From Enoplolaimus lenunculus (taxonomy: Eukaryota; Nematoda; Enoplea; Enoplida; Thoracostomopsidae): DNA of 64,000 nucleotides. The first letter of the stretch is position 1; the number at the start of each line of letters is the position of its first letter. Under the pieces are notes generated by a model, which was not told where the DNA came from, did not search any database, and was given only the letters and a program-made list of their open reading frames with translations. The position numbers and the translations under genes are program-made. The stretch covers positions 62,001 through 126,000 of the forward strand of contig JASANG010001849.1 of assembly GCA_030248215.1 (NCBI GenBank), written 5' to 3'. Shown in pieces: positions 46,217-56,165 of this stretch.

Positions 46217-49200
46217 GGACCAATGTTACTCTGAGGGGCGTCCCGTTTTCCCACGGGACAGCAATAGGCCAGCACTTCTGTTCACTTTACTTGTGCTGGG
46301 ACAGAGGGACAGCTTCCAGCTTATGTTTTTTGGTGGGTCGGTCGGACAGCTTCGAGCGTGCGTTTTTGCTGGGTCGAGCGGGACTGCCAGAACAGCTTCG
46401 AGCCTTTGTTTTTGCTTGGTCGGCCGGGACAGCTTCGAACCTGTGTTTTGCTGGGTCGGCCGGGTAAGCAGGGACAGCTTCGGGTATGTGTTTTCGTTGG
46501 GTCGGCCAGGACAGCTGTGGACAGCTTTGTGCCTGTGTTTTTGCTTGGTCGGCCGGGTCAGCTGGGACAGCTTCTAGCCTATGTTTTCTCTGGGTCGGGC
46601 GGGAGCGCCAGGACAGCTTCGAGCCTATGTTTTTGCTTGGTCGGCCGGGTCAGGCGGGACAGCTTCGGGTATGTGTTTTCGTTTGGTCGGCCGGGTAAGC
46701 AGGGACAGCTTCGAGCCTGTGTTTTTGTTTGGTCGGCCGGGTAAGCAGGAACAGCTTCGAGCCTGTGTTTTTGTTTGGTCGGCCGGGTAAGCAGGGACAG
46801 CTTCGAGCATGTATTTTCGTTGGGTCGGTCGGGACAGCAGGCATAGCTGCGAGCCTATGTTTTTGTTAGGTCGGTCGGGATGGCCGGACAGCTTCGAGCC
46901 CATATTTTTCCTGGGTCGGTCGGGACAGCTAGGACAGCTTCGAGCCTACGTTTTTGCTGGGTTGGTCGGGACAGCTTCGAGCCTATGTTTTTGCTGGGTT
47001 GGTCGGGACAGCTTCGAGCCTATGTTTTTGCTGGGTTGATCTGGACAGCTTCGAGCCTATGTGTTTGCTGGGTTGGTCGGGACAGCTTCGAGCCTATGTT
47101 TTTGCTGGGTTGGTCGGGACAACTTCGAGCCTATGTTTTCGCTGGGTTGGCCGGGTAAGCTTCAAGGTATGTTTTTGCTGGGTTGGTCGGGACAGCTTCG
47201 AGCCTATGTTTTTGCAGGGTTGGTCGGGACAGCTTCAAGCCTATATGTTTTCGCTGGGTTGGCCGGGTAAGCTTCAAGCGTATGTTTTTGCTGGGTTGGT
47301 CGGGACAGCTTCGAGCCTATGTTTTTGTTGGGTTTGTCGGGACAGCTTCGAGCCTATGTTTTTGCTGGGTTGGTCGGGACAGCTTCAAGCGTATGTTTTT
47401 GCTGGATTGGCTGGGTAAGCTGCAAGCGTATGTTTTTGCTGGGTTGGTCGGGACAGCTTCGACCCTATGTTTTGCTGGGTTTGTCGGGACAGCTTCGAGG
47501 TTGTTTTCGCTGAGTTGGTCGGAACAGCTAGGACGCGTTCAAGCCTATAGTTTACGGGTTGATCGGAACAGTTTTGAGCTTACGTTTTCGCCACGGCTGC
47601 CGAAACTAGCTTCGAAGCATATACTTTTATTTTGCTCGGCCTCTCCCAACAGTTTCGAAGCTGATATTCGTGCTAAACTCCTAGTCTAAAGCTAAGCATG
47701 AACTATTAAGCCCGGGTTACGTCTTATAAGCCTATGGAGAGCAAACCTCAGAATAAGCTTAAGTCTACGTATAAGCCTACTTACTAGAGAGAACAGGTGG
47801 GTCGATTATATTGCAGTGTTTAATTATGTTAAATCTGACGTCTATAGAGAAAAAATTCAATAAATTTCACTTGTGGCCATCAAGGTGTAACCAGATATCC
47901 GTACTCGCTTAAGTTAAAATCGGTGCCCATTTTGTTTCTGTTACTGAAATATCGAAAATTTCGTGATTTTTATGCTCAAAACTGGTTATAAATAATGTGA
48001 ACATCGCGCAGTTCTAAAAATATGTTGCAAAAAAATATAGTTTGATGTGAAATAGAAATTAATACAAAATTTATCCAATGTTACTTTTAGGGGCATCCAG
48101 GTTGCTACGACGAAATAAATTTTTTCGATTAGGAGTGTATTTCTTTAGCTATCTTCTGCTCTTTATTAAATGTTTAATTACAAATTTAAGCCATCAACAA
48201 TATATTTAATGCAGCTTTATGGATAAATACAATTTAAAGTTTAAAGGCTGTTCTAAATGCAAAAAGGTTTCACCGAGCGTCACCCATTAAAGGAACTCTG
48301 CATATGCAACAATTTGAGCCATATGGCACGCCAAGGTTACAACTGAGTGAATCGAATGTGACTCTGGCGGAGTCGAATTTGAATCAGATTAAGTAGTCAG
48401 GAAAAGCCTATTTCGGAGGGTCAATTTGACTCACCACACTTTGCAGTATACATATCCGGATATCCGGAACAAAATGTGCAAAGGTAAGCAGTGCGCAAGC
48501 GCAGGTGAATATATCGGAGTCGTCACCGCAGTTCGCAAAACGTTAGTCAATAAAAACATGTTAAATTGGTGTTATCATTTCATCGCAAATTTGTTGGCTT
48601 TCTAAAATTTTAAAGAAAAAATAGCGGATACGCCGAAAATTTCAAGATATTGTTTAAATTTCGTCATTTTTATTTCAGATTGAACAATTGCAACATAACT
48701 ATAATGAAAAATTGCGAGACAAACACGTGATTTCGAACTAATTTTTGAGCATAAAATAACAGAATTTCCGGTGTTTCTATAAAACGGAAACGAAAACGGA
48801 TATCCCGTTACACCCCGGTTGGTAGCTTATATTTTGCATGTTCAGCAGTTCTGACTATATTTTTGATGGGACTGCCGAAACAGCTCTGTCCCAGAAAAAA
48901 TATTTGCTCCGACGCTGTCCTGCTATATATACTGACCCAGTAAAAACATAAGATTGAAGTTGTCCCGACCAACTCAGCGAATACCTGGGCTTGAAGCTGT
49001 CTCAGCTGTTTTGACCCAACCAGCAAAAACATAAGTTCGAAGTTGTCCCTACCGACCCCACAAAACCTAGCTCGAAAACTGTACCGACTGTGCCGACCGA
49101 CCCAGCCAAAGCATAGGGTCCAAGCTGACCCGATCGAGCCAGCAAAAAACATAGGTTCGAAGCTGTCCTGATCGACCCAGCAAAAATATACGCTCGAAGC

Positions 49201-49759
49201 TGGTCCGGCTGTCCCGACCGACCCAGAAAAATATGGGCTCGATGCTGTCCCGGCTGACCCAACCGACCCAGTAAAAACATAGGTTCGAAGCTGTCCCGAC
49301 CAACCCAGCAAAAATACAGGCTCAGAGCTGTCCTCGCTATCCCGACCAACCCAGCAAAAATATAGGTTCGAAGCTGTCCCGACCGACCCAGCAAAAATAT
49401 AGGCTCGAAGCTGTCCCGACCAAGCCAGCAAAAATATAGGCTCGAAGCTGTCCGATCAACCCAGCAAAAATATAGGCTAAAAGCTGTCCCCGCTGTCCCG
49501 ACCAACCCAGCAAAAATATAGGTTCGAAGCTGTCCCGGCTGTCCCGACCGACCCAGCAAAAATGTAGGCTCGAAGCTGTCCCCGCTGTCCCGACCGACCC
49601 AGGAAAAATATAGGCTCGAAGCTGTCCCGGATGTCCCGACTGACCCAGCAAAAACGTAGGTTTGAAGCTGTCCCGACCAACCCAACAAAAACGTTTCACT
49701 CCGGGTATATTGCGGTCCCGTGGGTAAACGGGACGCCACTCAGAGTATTAACATGGGCC
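46217..49759. mobile_element. 3.5-kb foldback element with opposed 37-bp minisatellite arms
   Basis: The ends are inverted: GGACCAATGTTACTCTGAGGG at the left and ACTCAGAGTATTAACATGGGCC at the right, followed inward by GGCGTCCCGTTT and CCCACGGGAC in both. The left arm (about 46290-47590) is a tandem array whose mature unit is 37 bp (GACAGCTTCGAGCCTATG plus TTTTTGCTGGGTTGGTCGG). The right arm (about 48850-49700) is the same unit in the opposite orientation. Units near the outer ends are longer and mixed; those nearer the loop are uniform. The 1.25-kb loop holds other repeats. Flanks TAAAAGCT and CTAAGCTG are similar, but I cannot assert a target duplication. The end sequence places it with the 192-bp MITE at 45810-46001. 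No transposase is present. Confidence 0.85.
47888..48818. repeat. worn ACGGATATCC-word elements inside the foldback loop
   Basis: GTGTAACCAGATATCCG at the left and ACGGATATCCCGTTACACC at the right bound this part of the loop. Within it are a single end of the GGCCCATGTTAC type (CCAATGTTACTTTTAGGGGC, about 48076) and a piece of the CACTGCAAAAAATGG family (about 48250-48450). It is a nest of small insertions. Confidence 0.5.
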
Positions 49760-50016
49760 CTAAGCTGAATATTTATAAAACTTGGCGCAAAGCTATGTGG
49801 CACATAGTGCAGCCAGTCAGTAAACTCTGCTTCGATAAACTTGCCCAACGGCACCTCGCTACCCACAGCACCGAACCAACTGCTGCAGGTGCCGTCCGTT
49901 GACGCATGCTCGTATCTTACTTACTGTAGGCCAAGTCACAAAAGGTCCTTTTACCATGAGTTTTGTTTAAAGAAACGACAAGCAAAGAAAACGCGCCATG
50001 ACTAGATATGAATTTA

Positions 50017-50547
50017 GGCCCATGTTGTTTTTAGGGCCGTCCAGTTTCTGGTGGGTCTGTAAAAGAGTAGGCTTACATTCTAGACATCTTTTTTGCTTAG
50101 GCTTTAGGCTTAATAGGCTAGGCGTACGCTTTTGCAACTTAGGCTTTAATACGCGTAAACCTACTGTTACTAGCGGATAGAGTCCCTAAACCCTAATTAG
50201 AGTCCATAAATGTCAATTAATCCTAATTGTAGCGCAAAAAAGACTCCAGGACTAAATAATTTGAGTTCAAAACTTTAAAGTGTACTTAAATTTAAAAGTA
50301 CATTTCTAAGTTATAACCTTGTATTATCGCTCAAGCTGCTGACACAAGACAAATTAATGTTTAATTCAACGGATAATTGCAGTACCGGATGTATATCAGT
50401 AACGAAGGGTGGCGGAGCGTGGGTTAAAAATAAATAACAGTCCGTAACCGAATACCAAGGGGGGTACCCTCTGCAGAGGCCAACTAAATATCAGTCCGCC
50501 CCTCTTATTCGGGTCACTACAGTACGGCCCTAAAAGTAACATTGGCC
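50017..50547. mobile_element. MITE of the GGCCCATGTTAC family, 531 bp, 8-bp target duplication
   Basis: It starts GGCCCATGTTGTTTTTAGGG and ends CCCTAAAAGTAACATTGGCC. Flanks TGAATTTA (50009-50016) and TGAATTTC (50548-50555) match at 7 of 8. It contains TTAGGCTTTAGGCTT words like the 192-bp copy, plus at 50395-50520 a module that also occurs at 53115-53225. Confidence 0.88.
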
Positions 50548-50644
50548 TGAATTTCTATCAGTTCAAACGCAAACTGAACCAAACTTTTACTAGAGTCCAT
50601 AAACCCTAATTAGAGTCCATAAATGTCAATTATCCCTAATTGCA

Positions 50645-51011
50645 TGGTATATTAACCGGATATCCGTTTCCGGTTTCCGTTACTGAAATAAACGGAAATT
50701 CTGATAGGTAGTTTTACGTACAAATTTAAAATCACGTATATATGTCTGGCAATTTTTCATTACAGATATGCTGCATCTTTGTTCGAAACAAATAAATTAC
50801 GATATCCATCTACAGTCTAAATTTCGCTGAATCGGCTATTTTTTCATTAAATTTAAAAAGCCCTGTGTATATTTGCACTCCCCTATGTTGTCCGAAAAAT
50901 AAACATCTTAGAAACATTTTAACCTCACATTTCCTTTTCGGTCTCCGTTTCGTTATTTTGAACACTATCAGTTTCCGTTTCCGTTCTTTTACTATCTGTT
51001 TATACACCCTG
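50645..51011. mobile_element. worn hAT-like MITE, ACGGATATCCG/TTTCCG-word family
   Basis: It opens near GGTATATTAACCGGATATCCG and closes CGTTCTTTTACTATCTGTTTATACACCCTG. TTTCCG words are iterated at both ends. It relates to 47888-48818. No target duplication was found. Confidence 0.5.
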
Positions 51012-51266
51012 TCTATTAAGTTGTAGTGCAGAAATGACTCCAGGACAAAATAAAATCGAGTTCGAATTTTTAAAGCATACTCAAGTATTTGAAGTAGGTA
51101 CATTCCTAAGTGTAACCTTGCATTAAGTTTTTCGGCCCATGTATAAAACAGGGTCGGATCGTATTCCGGAGCGGCTGTAATATAGGCAGTTTAAGCTTAG
51201 ACTAAATTTTTTGCCTAGGCTTAGGTATAGGTTCATCATTACGCTTACGCTTCGGAATATGCTTAT

Positions 51267-51461
51267 ACACTGCAAAAAATGGTGAATCAGATTGACTCTC
51301 TCCGGAATATGCTTTTCGGGACTACACAACTCTGCCGGAGTCAAACGTGCGACTCAGTGAATCGAATTTGACTCTGGCGGAGTCACAATTTTGACACAAT
51401 TTGTGCAGTTCCGTAGGGCCTATTTCGGAGAGTCTATTTGATTCACCATTTTTTTCAGTGT
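51267..51461. mobile_element. MITE with ACACTGCAAAAAATGGTGAATCA ends
   Basis: The left end reads ACACTGCAAAAAATGGTGAA and the right end TTCACCATTTTTTTCAGTGT, with GACTCTCTCCGG / CGGAGAGTC continuing the inverted repeat. The element can be read as flanked by TA on both sides, which would suit Tc1/mariner-type insertion, but the TA is part of the palindrome and is therefore ambiguous. A worn relative lies at about 48250-48450. Confidence 0.65.
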
Positions 51462-52405
51462 ACCAGGATGCAACCGGAAGAGAAAAATACCGGAGCCGGA
51501 GGTCAACAAACTCGCCGGCGCCGGAGTTGAGGCGAAATTAGGTAGTAACGATGATGGTTAACTAGTTAATTTTAAATATAGTTTTAAATACAGTCAAACA
51601 GGTTTGAAATTGAACTCACAAAAAACTGAACCAACTCTTTCTTTTCTAACAACAGATCTGGAATCTTCTTTGGAAGCCATATGTGATTCTAAAAATATCA
51701 AGTAATGTATAATTTACAGTAAACAGTATATATATGTGTGTGTAAAAATAAATAAATAAATATACAACACATAAAACCGTTTAAATAAATTTAAATGTTG
51801 TTTATTTGGTTTTAACCCGTTATATAAAAAATTTTTTTAAAAAATAAATCTATTTCATATATACATAAACCAAATGGATGTACTGTACGCAATTGGGTTT
51901 GGGTAAAGTTTAGCACCACCACCGCCATACCTTGCTCTTATAATTCACTTATTCGTGAATTATTTTGGTGACGTTTTATTCACGTGAGCTTGAGGCATTA
52001 CCCGTCATAGTGGTAATTAAATTTTAAATTAATCTTAAATAATTAATAAAAGTAACTTATTTAAGATATTAACTTAATTAATATTGAAATGTAATTACAG
52101 TTATTAATTTAAATAATCAACCATTAATTAACTTAACAATAAACTATTTTTAAGCATTTTTATAGTTGGAACAATTTTTTAAAAAATTTTTTATAATTTT
52201 TGAATTATCATTAAATTTTAATTAACAATTTTTGTGTAATATTTTATATTATTATTACTAATATTAATACAATAATGCAACAAATAATGCAACAATTAAC
52301 AATTTTTTTGAAAATTTTGTAGTTTTTGTTTTTAAATATCACTAAATAACAAAATAACCACAAATAATAATAAATTAATTTTAATTAGTAATACTTAAAT
52401 AACTA

Positions 52406-53086
52406 TTAAAAATAATAATTAAAATTAATATAATATATAACGATAATTAAAATTAGATTAATGCTTGATAATACCAAGTTTATCAATAACAAAATCAGGT
52501 ACATTTTCAACCGTATACTTTTTTCCTCTATAATAATTAATGGAACTTTTCCATTTTTCAAAACTATATATTTATAGCCAAATATTCTGTCAATCTTATG
52601 CAAATATTGAAGTTTTTGCTTTTTGCCAGGTTCATGATGATTTCTAATTGAAACCAATTGTTTTCCTTTCGCACGTAACGTGTTATTCATGCTTTTCAAA
52701 TTTTTTAAGCTACTCATTACGTGAGATTTCACATTATATCGAACAAACGATACAATTATTTGCTGCGGAATTTGTTTTCCATCTTTAACAAGCTCCATTT
52801 TACACTTTTCAGCGCCACTTCGCGGCAGGTAATGACACACATTTATATCCTGCAACGTTATAGACCGTAAATTAGCATCTTTCAAAATTGAACCATTTAA
52901 AAAATCAATAACTTGCTCACTAACATCGCTACCAGTGTCCGTTTCTAAGCCTGAAATAATTATATTATTTTTCCGGCTGTGTTCAGCCTCACTGTTGAGG
53001 CGATCGTCCATACTATTAATTTTACTACCAAGCGATACCAATTCTTCATCGTGTTTGCTAAGTTTTTCATGATGTTCATCAAGCAT
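52406..53086 (-). CDS. LINE ORF1-like remnant (coiled coil + RNA-binding domain)
   Basis: A 226-codon minus-strand frame. Residues 1-38 are coiled coil (EHHEKLSKHDEELVSLGSK). Then comes a typical L1/CR1-type ORF1 core: KNNIIISGLE, DFLNGSI, HYLPRSG, IIVSFVRYNVKSHVM and LKNLKSMN. After about residue 190 the frame runs into AT-rich sequence with no domain sense, so the protein is cut short. No endonuclease or reverse transcriptase was found nearby. The 700 bases downstream (51.7-52.4 kb) are extremely AT-rich. The frame is open over its recognisable part, which suggests a fairly young but 5'/3'-incomplete copy. It is not a host gene. Confidence 0.6.
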   Translation of the reverse strand: MLDEHHEKLSKHDEELVSLGSKINSMDDRLNSEAEHSRKNNIIISGLETDTGSDVSEQVIDFLNGSILKDANLRSITLQDINVCHYLPRSGAEKCKMELVKDGKQIPQQIIVSFVRYNVKSHVMSSLKNLKSMNNTLRAKGKQLVSIRNHHEPGKKQKLQYLHKIDRIFGYKYIVLKNGKVPLIIIEEKSIRLKMYLILLLINLVLSSINLILIIVIYYINFNYYF

Positions 53087-53114
53087 TGAACCAACTGATT
53101 CTCATATGTTGTTA

Positions 53115-53225
53115 ATAACTACCGGATATAGATCAGTAACGAAGGGCGGCAGAGGCTGGGTTAAAATAAAAAACAGTCCGTAACGGAACAACAGGGGGGA
53201 CCCTCTGGAGAGGCCAATCTGCAAT
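53115..53225. repeat. dispersed module also found at 50395-50520
   Basis: Shared words in order: CAGTAACGAAGGGCGGCAGAG, GGGTTAAAA, AACAGTCCGTAACGGAA, AGGGGGACCCTCTGGAGAGG. Both copies read in the same direction. This one lies just upstream of the LINE ORF1-like frame (on its 5' side), so it may be part of that element. Confidence 0.6.
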
Positions 53226-53929
53226 GTTTCCAAAAATTTGGTTTTAAGCTCTTTTTGAGAAATTTTGGCAGTGTCCAAAATAGAATCATTTACACATAAA
53301 TTTAAACGATCTGGCCATGTTCTATACATGAGCCAGAAGTTCTATCTTGCTAATTCAGTAATATCACGTTTTATTAGCGTATAATTAATATAGCTATGAA
53401 ATATAAACACAACTCTCAAAAAGTATATTCGTACATATCCGAACGAACATGCCGAACAAAATTTCGAAGTTATGCCACAAAAACTAATAACATCAGTAAT
53501 ACCAAAAATTATCTATAGCGGCTGTTCTGCGAGTGGTGTATTTTATTACACTTAATGCAGAAATCTGTCGCATCAAGTGGACATGGAACGCTGTGAAATG
53601 TCGCTCGGAACTGTACACAAATATTCTAAAACATCTCACGCAACACATTAAAGTACCATGGCAAAACAAAGAGATATAACAATTGGACTAAAAACTTAGT
53701 TTCAGGAAAAAATCCCGAATCATTTTTATTAAAAGCAGCCATCCTTTTTTAAATGACATGCTGAAAAGAATTGTAAACTCAAACCAATGAAATGGATCCT
53801 GTATCCTGGTTATAAGCAACAAAAACTGTAACAAAATAAACAAAACATCCACACAACAGGGTTGTTTATTAAATTCTGGCGCTAGCTTAGCCACCAGACT
53901 AATCGATTTAAAACATATTTTATTTATGT

Positions 53930-56108
53930 TCAAAATATAATCCGACCACGGCGAACATTTAAATTTATTGTTCTAGCAAATTCACGAAATTTTCGTTTAT
54001 TCACCGCTTCGCGAAACATCGCGTTCACCAAAGAATGTCTGGGTAATATCGTTAGCCACGTGTTTAAATGCGTTGTGCCGTATGCTTTAACAAATCCGTA
54101 CAATACATCTGCCAAATAATCAATAGATTCAGACAACGGTTCCGTTATAAGTCGATCAAAGACCATGTAAACAGTGTTCTAAAACAATAGCATAAGGGTT
54201 TTGTGCCAACATCGTGTAAATAAATTTAATTTACTTACTTACCAGGTTTACCCATTTCTTCAACGAAAGCGAACGTGGATGAATTTATAAGCAACATTGT
54301 TCAATATAGACACATGTACACTGATTATGATTATACGATTACATTATATTATGTTTGTACGTTTAATGTACATGCAATATGACCTGTTTGCGTTGCATCA
54401 AAACTATAATGCCAGGGATGGGCGGTCTCGGTTAAAAACCCAGACCTGATAATCGAGACCGGTAGTACATAAGAAGTCTGGGTCTTGGCCAATTTTTGGT
54501 CAACACCGGAAAAAATGAATTTTTTCAAAATAAATTAATGTTAATGTTTTTTGTAGTTTTTTGTTTTCCATAGTTTTTTGTGTTTTTTAAAATATCTGCT
54601 CATAATTAGGCTTAACTATGAAAATTCATAAATTCGCATCGAAATTTTATTTAATATCAGGAATCACTTACTTCTTCAACAATACAGCGATAAATTAGCT
54701 GAATCATCGACTTTTGGTCTCAGTTCCAAATCACCGAGACTCAAAAAAACTGAAGCCGAGATTTGCCAAATCCATGACACCAATTCCTGATGAGCTGCCA
54801 TAACATTTTGTTAAATTTAAGATTTGCGCAATTAGTAACTCGGTGATCTGAGAAAAAACCATGTTTAAAATGGTCGTTTAATGTACATGCAATATGGCCT
54901 GTTTGCGTTGCATCAAAACTATAATGCCAGGGATGGGCGGTCTCGGTTAAAAACCGAGACCTGATAATCGAGACCGGTCGTACATAAGAAGTCTGGGTCT
55001 TGGCCAATTTTTGGTCAACACCGGAAAAAATGAATTTTTTCAAAATAAATTAATGTTAATGTTTTTTGTAGTTTTTTGTTTTCCATAGCTTTTTGTGTTT
55101 TTTAAAATATCTGCTCATAATTAGGCTTAACTATGAAAATTCATAAATTCGCATCGAAATTTTATTTAATATCAGGAATCACTTACTTCTTCAACAATAC
55201 AGCGATAAATTAGCTGAATCATCGACTTTTGGTCTCAGTTCCAAATCACCGAGACTCAAAAAACTGAAGCCGAGATTTGCCAAATCCATGACACCAATTC
55301 CTGATGAGCTGCCATAACATTTTGTTAAATTTAAGATTTCCGCAATTAGTAACTCGGTGATCTGAGAAAAAACCATGTTTAAAATGGTGTCAAATTAAAA
55401 CTCTTAGCAAAAAATCCGTAGGTAAGACCAATGTACGAGCAATTACAAAAAACACCGCAAATTGTTGCTAAATTACATCATTGGGACTACCTCGCTCAAT
55501 AACAAGTAAACAACAAATACGCAAAATCAAACTTACTTGGCTGTATTGATCAACAAACTGTGTCACTACGGCTGGCGGCGGATGTGGCATAGAAACAAAT
55601 TCGACAATAAACTGTGATGCCGGTTTAATAACTGCTGACTCGCTAAATTTTGTCAACGTTGCAAGACACAACTGAATAATAGTTCCGGCATCAACCACTG
55701 CAATCGCGTTACTCATGCTGCTTGTAGAAGCTTCAGTAGAATACTGACTGCCAAATGATACAGCGTCCGTTGCAGGTACAGCCGGATCAGCGGTGACAGC
55801 ACCAGTTGCAAGCAAATTGAACAAAAAACTAGGAAACTTTTTAATGAGCGAAAGCGCAAACTGCAGGAACGCTTCGACTAAATCAACATTTTCTGGACAA
55901 CATGCTTCCGCTGTCTCGCGAGATAAAACATTGACTAGTCTGAAAACAATATTGCTAACGCGTGAATACTAATAAAACGTCAATCATCTGACAAGATGTA
56001 AGAATGGCAGCTGCAACAATTACGATCAGGGATATTTCCAATAGAAAAGTATTATCATTGCTATTATTATTAATTATTATTATTATTATTATTGTATTAT
56101 TATTATTG

Positions 56109-56165
<57 letters not shown>

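Noticed and set aside
46290-47590. CRISPR-like regular repeats
   Set aside because: The units abut without unique spacers and the window is a eukaryotic nuclear genome. It is a minisatellite.
46293-47689. Long open frames with repeating CVFAWSAG / LLGWSGQLRAY residues on the plus strand, and the like on the minus strand at 48808-49739
   Set aside because: They are translations of a 37-bp tandem repeat. Because 37 is not a multiple of three, all frames read similar peptides. There is no start context, no splice structure and no known domain.
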